Source: Lycocorax pyrrhopterus obiensis
Taxonomy: Eukaryota; Chordata; Aves; Passeriformes; Paradisaeidae
Length of the DNA: 64,000 bases
Direction: 5' to 3'
NCBI GenBank assembly: GCA_014706295.1
Contig: JACSVZ010000001.1
Location: 82,024,237-82,088,236 of the forward strand
Part shown: in pieces, positions 58,015-64,000 of the stretch
How the letters are laid out: each line of letters begins with the position of its first letter
Position numbering within the stretch: the stretch's first letter is position 1
Position numbers and translations under genes: made by a program
The notes under the pieces: generated by a model
The model's database searches: none
The model's input: the letters and a program-made list of their open reading frames with translations, nothing else
Told to the model about the DNA's origin: nothing

Positions 58015-61000
58015 TCACTGTCCTGGGAAATAGAGGCAGTTTATGGGTTTTATTTATTTTTACATTGCTCATGTATGGTCCTTGGCGAACATTGCAAACA
58101 CTGAATTGCAAACATTAAATTCTACAGTATTTCAGGAAACTGTTGTGCCATTTTATAAATGAAAAAATGAAAAAGAGTGGAATTAAGTAAGCTAAAGTGA
58201 AAAAAAAGTGGGTTTGTAAGTGAGGTAAAAATTGGTAACCAATTTTCATTATTCTGGGGTAGTGTTTAGTCTACTATTCTTTAGTTTGAAATCTCTTTTC
58301 TAAGGAAATAGATTTATTAAATATTTCTTTTTTCTCTTTGTTGGTCTCAAGAAGAGAGTAAGACTCAACTGAAAATACCTGATTCTAACCAGATTCAAAT
58401 CAAGTACTTTGAAAAGCAATTTACATTTTGAATTTGAAGACATGTTTATTCTTAGAAGAAATTACAGTAAAGTCAAAAGGGGAAAGGATATGTGGTAAGC
58501 AAGACTTTTTTAATTTGTAAAACTTCTGAGTCCTCGTAAGTTTTAATTAGAAGTGAGAAAATTAGTGATATTTGAGCAGGGATCTTGGTAAAACTAACCT
58601 AGCAGGTAGACTTGTTGTCTGGGAATGTTTACTTTCCTCCTTCTATGTAATGATTCATATATGTAACCTCTCCTTAACAAGCTGAAGATAAGGCTCTGAT
58701 AAACATCAGTTAAGGCTTTGGGGTTTGCACATGTTTCCACTGTGACTACATAAAACAGCTTTCCATGGCCGGTGCCTCTAAGCTGGCACAGCAGTTCAGC
58801 CCAATAGTCCATTTTCCTAATACCCCTTTCTCTGATAGTAGCCAGTGTTCAAATGCTTAAACAACTAAGAAATGAGATCGATGCTGGATCCAGCTTTCCT
58901 GGATTCTGTCTTTTGTTGCTTTAAGGACTTCCTGAGCTAGGAGGTTTCATGTGGTCCATTCTCTTAGATCGAAACTCTTCTCCATCCCTATGAGGAATCA
59001 GGTCTTGAATCCAGTGGCTTTTCTGAATTGTGTTAATGAATTTCACAGTTTAATTCTTCTAGCTCAAAAAATATGTTTCCATTTTCTCCCATCTCTTAAC
59101 CTGCTTCCTGATCATCTGATGCAGTGACAGCTGTTTCTGTATTCTTCATTACTTTTGAGAACTGTATCGTGCCACAGATGTTGCCTCTTGTCCAGAAATT
59201 TACACATAGTTTATAGAAGTAATTTCCAGACTCCTCTAATTCCACAACACCAGGGAAACCTGGAGCTGTTCAAAATTTAAATTTGAATTCTGCTGAAAAT
59301 GTTAGTTGCGATTCAAAAAAAGGAAAATTATGTCTCTGTAGTTTTTGACTGGGAAGATTGTTGTCATATTCGCTTCTGCTTCCAGGAAGAAAGCAAAATT
59401 TATCTGGATCTGCCAAAAAAAGGAGAGAAAGTAAAGCAGAGCTGCTGCACTGACAGCAAGACTCTCCAAGTGCCCTAGCCCTGAAGCCAAGCTGTAGGGA
59501 AAATTGTCAAATTCCTCTTCTGCCAGAAACTCAGTTTCTGCTGGAAATGGAATTTGACAGAGCTCTTGGTTGGCAGCTGACAGCTACATCTGAAACAGGT
59601 TTTTCCTACTCTCCTTGACATACCTTCACAAGGTATTCCTCACTACTGAATTTTCCTTACAACTATGAGCTTTTCCTTTTTTGCCTTCATGACTTTCTAT
59701 ATTTTTTTCTCCCAGCTGCAAGATCTGGTGAAGCCTATAAACTCTGGGGGTGCCTTAGTGCACAATTTCTATCTGTTGTGTTTTTAGACCATCATTTGTC
59801 AAGTTCAATTTTAAAGTGCCAAGTGATGGGGATTTATTTAATGGCATTTCTCTTTACAGAGTGACTTTGGTGGTTTTCTTTCAAGCTCACTTTCCTCATC
59901 CCCTGCTAATTAAGACCTTTTGAGAGGAATATAAAAATTAAGCTTCTGCTGATATCTCATTCTTTATGAAACTCTCTGACAAGGCTCACTGCTTTTACAT
60001 AAAATGTGATTCTTCTCCGAAATTGAGTGTACAAATTAATATATGAGATTCATTTTTACTTCCCTTCTTGCTCTGCTTCTGGATGTCTTGCTACCTTCAA
60101 ACAGTACCAGTCTATTACAAGAGATTCAATGACAAATTCTTGGACTTTAATAACTTTCTAAATTGCTCCTGCAAAAATTAACAACTGTCATTATAACTGT
60201 TAATTACCATGTCTTGCTGTGTATTTTCTTATGATCTAATGTCTTACATAACTTAGTGTGCTAATTTTTTCTGGTTGATATTTATCTCAAAGATTATAGA
60301 ATTTGAAGACTGAATCTCTCATTTATTGCAAGATGGAAAATGAGAGAGGATAAAAAAGGCCCAAATGCATGGCTGAAGTATTAGAAACCTCTGCAAAGCC
60401 ACTGAGTCTGGTTCTCAGTCAATCTCAATCTTTCGTCCATTAGATTAAGCTGATTTGGTGCAGAGGTGAAGGCTGCACTAGGTGAGCTAAATTCATTGAG
60501 AAATGTTGTATCTGCTGCCTTAGCGTGAGTTAAGCTGAGGTCAGTTCTAGGGGTAAGGAAAAGCACAAAAGGATTATTTCCCATGCAGTACTTGCCTCCA
60601 GGCATTCGGCAGACTTGCTCATTCTTCCTGAGGAGGGTAGTGAAGCAAGGAGCTTTTATGTCAGACAAGAGATAGGTAGCGGTTGCAGGTATTTTTGGCT
60701 TTTTACAACATCATAATAGAATCAAGGGGCCTGTAATAGCTGTTCAAACAGGGTTTATTATGTTCAAATTAAAACTGAAGCAACATCCTTGTGAAAAGGG
60801 TTATGAGCTTGCAAGCTGAACAGGGTTGAAAGGGGCAGTCATCTATTTGCTGGTTTCTGAAGTCAGCAGAAGAGTCTCAGTGTCCTTCCAGGGGGTAAAA
60901 TGTCACCATATTTACACAGTTCTCTTTGCAAAGGATTATTGTTCTCTGAGATGTCATTATTTAACAACAACAAAAAAAAGTGATTAATATAGGCTAATGT

Positions 61001-64000
61001 CTAGATTAAAGAAGTATCCAAAATTTTAGATTCAGATCTTGAGGATATGTAGTATTACAATATAAAAATATGTTGCTGATTTTTTCAGGACGTTTTCACT
61101 GGCAGGAAGTTCTTCCAGTGTTATTTTCTTAATGATAACAGGTGCTGCTCATATACTGCCTACTCAGTGCTCTTCCCTTCAGATCTCCAGTTGGCCCGTG
61201 CACTTATCAGTCAGCATTTTCAGTAGGAAATCATAACTTGGGGCCAAATTAACTTGCCTCCAGGAGCCATGCTGTTATTGAATTATTAGATATAATGGCA
61301 TCATTAGTGCGAGCCCTTGCTGAGTGCTGTGTTGTGTGAGGTTTATGTTATGGTTCGATTTGAAAAGTTACCAAATGCTTGTGATAAGGTTGCAAGCTAT
61401 ACAGCATCACATGGGAAAACATTCTTGTTTGGATCTAAGCATGTTTTTGATTATATGAATTCTGAGTTCTGGACCACTTTCCACACCATCTGCAGCCAAT
61501 CTGCATAGCCTGGGAAATTCAATCAGACATCTTGCCCATCTGTAAAACCAGAACTGCTCTGTTACTGTTTCCCCCTAATTAATGGGATTTATTTCATTTG
61601 CTTCTTTGTTTACTGATAGCCCTGCACTCTAAGTCCTACACTAGTCCGACACACAAGTTTCAGCACCTGATTAAAAGAGTGCTAGAAGTATTATCTAGGT
61701 TATCTAGAAAATAATTTTACTTGATGAATTAAGTATCTCAAATTGTGTGGACATAGCAAATATGGGAATATACATGTTTTGTAGTTCCAGTCTTAAATAA
61801 GAAACTGTTACCAAAATCTCTTCTTAACTTACTGCAGATTGGTATTGCATATAGTTTTAGGAAATTAGATAATGTTGCTCAAAACAGGTGCACTAAAATC
61901 AGTGTTAAAGAAAAACAGAGCAGGGGGATATTCGAAGGTTAGAGAGCCACTGACAGATTTAAAACTATAAAAAAAGGAATATTAAGATTTGGGGCTTGTG
62001 CTGCTGTTTGGTATAAACTGAAAATACTAATAACCTCAAAGCTCTTCAATCTGTTTGTCTCAGATAAAACACATTTTCCAGGCTGCAAATTTTTATTAAG
62101 AACAGCAAAGACACAGAGGGAAGAAGAGCGAAAGGAAGGGTTTGAGACATTGCTATTACTGCACCACAAAACTTCTTTGGGGGACCCGAGCTTGCTCAAA
62201 AGTACCATTTGTTTTCTGAGCTGCTGCATAAACAGAATCAAATCCCAGCTGCTGCTAGGCTATTAGAAACTATGTTAATCAAATAACAGAAAATGTTAAA
62301 TGAAACCCTCGAAACATGTGCTTTGTCCCTTGGTTTGAATTTCTGCTATAAACTGCTTGCCAGGTACAATTTCCGCTTCTAATGAAAGCTCAGTTACTCT
62401 CTTCATTGTTTCATGCTTAGACTGAAGAAAATGCTGGTTGAGATCCTTTGTACGACTACTAAATTGATTAATTCGTAAAACTAGAGGAAAATCCCTTCAC
62501 CCATTTCAGAATCATAAAATCCCACCCACACACATGCACACACACACACCTTTCTAGCTCTTGATGATGAACTTTTACGGTTGAGGGGATACAGTCTCTA
62601 GAGACAGAAGGTCAGGTGTGGGCAGCTGATATTTAAGAAGTGTTTTATGCAGGGATTTCATTATACCCACGTAAAGCCAGAAAAAAATGCTTTCGTAGGT
62701 CAGGCATCTGACCCAGACTTACAGGATGTGATTATTTTTGTGCTCTTTCAAATAAAGCCACAGCTTAAGCACCCGTAGCTCTGGAAAGGGCCCTTGGGGA
62801 CCAGCAGCAGGCAAATGCTGCCTGTGACACAAGAACAGCACCTTCCTCCTGTGACTTTGTGTACTCTACCTTAGCCAGACAGAAAATTGGGATTTTAAGT
62901 ACGAGAGAGAGGCTGCAGTGCATTTCTCAGCACATGTGCATACACCCACTCTGGCTTTACAGGCTCATTTCTTGACTAAGCCTCATATTGCATCTTCTGC
63001 AGAGCAAAACCTTTAAATCAAAAGATGAATGGGTCTGATACAGATTTTCAGTGAGTCCAAAAAATTAAATACTGTTTTAATGAGCTCTATTTTGGACTCT
63101 CAGCTCCTTAGGGCAGTTATTCTCCCTTCTGAATGTCTGGAAATTGCTGAGTACTTTGTGGTCACTACCATCAACTACTAATGAATAAAAATGATGGTGA
63201 TTATATCACGAGAACCAGAACTCTGAAAAGCTTTAATCACAACAATGTAACAGATTAATTAGGATGTCCAAAAAACAGAAACAATGCATCTGATTTTGAG
63301 ATGCTTGAGTGGGAATTTTTACAAGTGTACAGAGAATTTTAATAACATGGAAAATCAATTACATTTGTAAGAGGTATAATAATCATAAATACATAGTAAA
63401 TGTTAACGCCAACTCTGATACAGTGCCTTGTGTCATTAGATCTCAAAGCATTTTATAAAAGAAGCATTCATTAACATCATAATGAATACCAAATTAGTTT
63501 TGCTAATTTGCATTACGTGCAGAGCTGTATCATCAGGGTAGAAAAGTAGGCAGATAGCTGTGTGTGCAGGTAAGTCAGTAATTTAGCTTATTTATTAGGG
63601 TGTAGAAAGTGATTAATGGGAGCTGAAATGTTTTGCAAGCCTAACAAAGAAAGGAAAAGAAGTAAAAAAGAAAGTGCTCTGAATTGTTCTAGATATGGTA
63701 AACTGCAGTGAAAAAGAAAGGAGCAGTTGGGCTTTGCTGTTTGAAATTGCCCATAACGTATTTCTTAAGTTATGAGGTTTCATATGATTAAAGAATGGAC
63801 TTCACACATGTGCAATGAAATGACTATTCTTCCCTGTTTTCAGTAGTTTAGTCACCTGGGGCCTGTGGAGTCCTGGTAAATCCATTTGCAAGACATCACG
63901 GAAGCAACATTGGAGAAAAACCTTGAGAATGGCAATCCAGAGGGACTGCTTATTTTCTGTTTCCTGCACGTACTTAGATTTTTTTCAGTTTGACCTAAGA
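58015..64000. other. Long AT-rich stretch, no repeats of recent type
   Basis: Six kb without CR1, LTR or gene. Only a (CA)n microsatellite (62526-62549) and a weak old-SINE-like phrase at 63440-63460 (GATCTCAAAGCATTTTATAA, compare the CTCAAAGC.CTTTACAAA phrase of amniote SINEs) stand out. The 60380-60670 and 61090-61500 parts are free of low complexity. A frame at 60381-60668 (minus) has balanced composition but no recognised domain. Confidence 0.45.
62526..62549. repeat. (CA)n microsatellite, interrupted
   Basis: CACACACATGCACACACACACAC, a CA run with one TG interruption. Confidence 0.9.

Noticed and set aside
63410..63490. Old-SINE-like phrase CTCAAAGCATTTTATAAA
   Set aside because: A single short phrase without supporting flanks. 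Noted in the gap description only.
1..64000. tRNA, rRNA, snRNA, CRISPR array or bacterial operon
   Set aside because: I found no cloverleaf-type sequence with A/B boxes, no rRNA-like conserved blocks and no regularly spaced direct repeats. The repeat content is that of a vertebrate nuclear genome.

Overview
The window looks like nuclear DNA of a bird. The main evidence is the repeat content. At least eight separate CR1 LINE copies are present, most of them 5'-truncated, and several keep the typical CR1 3' end (a run resembling TTCCAACC...ATTCTATGATT with no poly(A)). There are also solo LTRs or LTR pieces of avian endogenous retrovirus type, and a few old MIR-like SINE remnants of the kind shared across amniotes. 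I saw no bacterial gene organisation, no Alu/B1/L1 elements and no CRISPR array. The LTR types seem familiar from songbirds, but that narrower placement is an impression from memory.

I find no protein-coding gene or exon that I can defend. The open frames are short and AT-rich, begin at arbitrary points, or are read from CR1 and LTR sequence in sense or antisense. The stretch is best described as intergenic or deep intronic DNA, and I cannot name a host gene.

Layout: 1-4605 is plain AT-rich sequence. 4606-5860 holds a 3'-truncated LTR ending at a poly(T) tract, a richer unclassified segment and a MIR remnant. 9681-11097 has a short CR1 tail and then a near-complete solo LTR. 13565-14279 is a long CR1 3' piece. 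16980-17210 is an old, decayed LINE reverse-transcriptase piece. 23941-29515 is the repeat-dense part: three CR1 copies and an LTR inside a GC-rich tract. 30872-31692 is a CR1 with another CR1 inserted into it in the opposite orientation. 37745-37809 is an LTR tail. 40454-42044 is a composite: an unidentified repeat, a CR1 split by an unclassified insertion of about 540 bases, and a second copy of the same unidentified repeat. 48205-48488 is a CR1 tail. 50197-50410 and about 56515-56600 are MIR-like remnants. The rest, mainly 17211-23940, 31693-40453, 42045-48204 and 58015-64000, is low-copy AT-rich DNA in which I see only microsatellites and a few small duplications.

Nothing here forms an operon or an evident molecular system. 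The most informative structures are the two insertions into older CR1 copies, which give relative ages, the repeated unit at 40.45/41.95 kb, and a few segments that do not look like their AT-rich surroundings and deserve a homology search.
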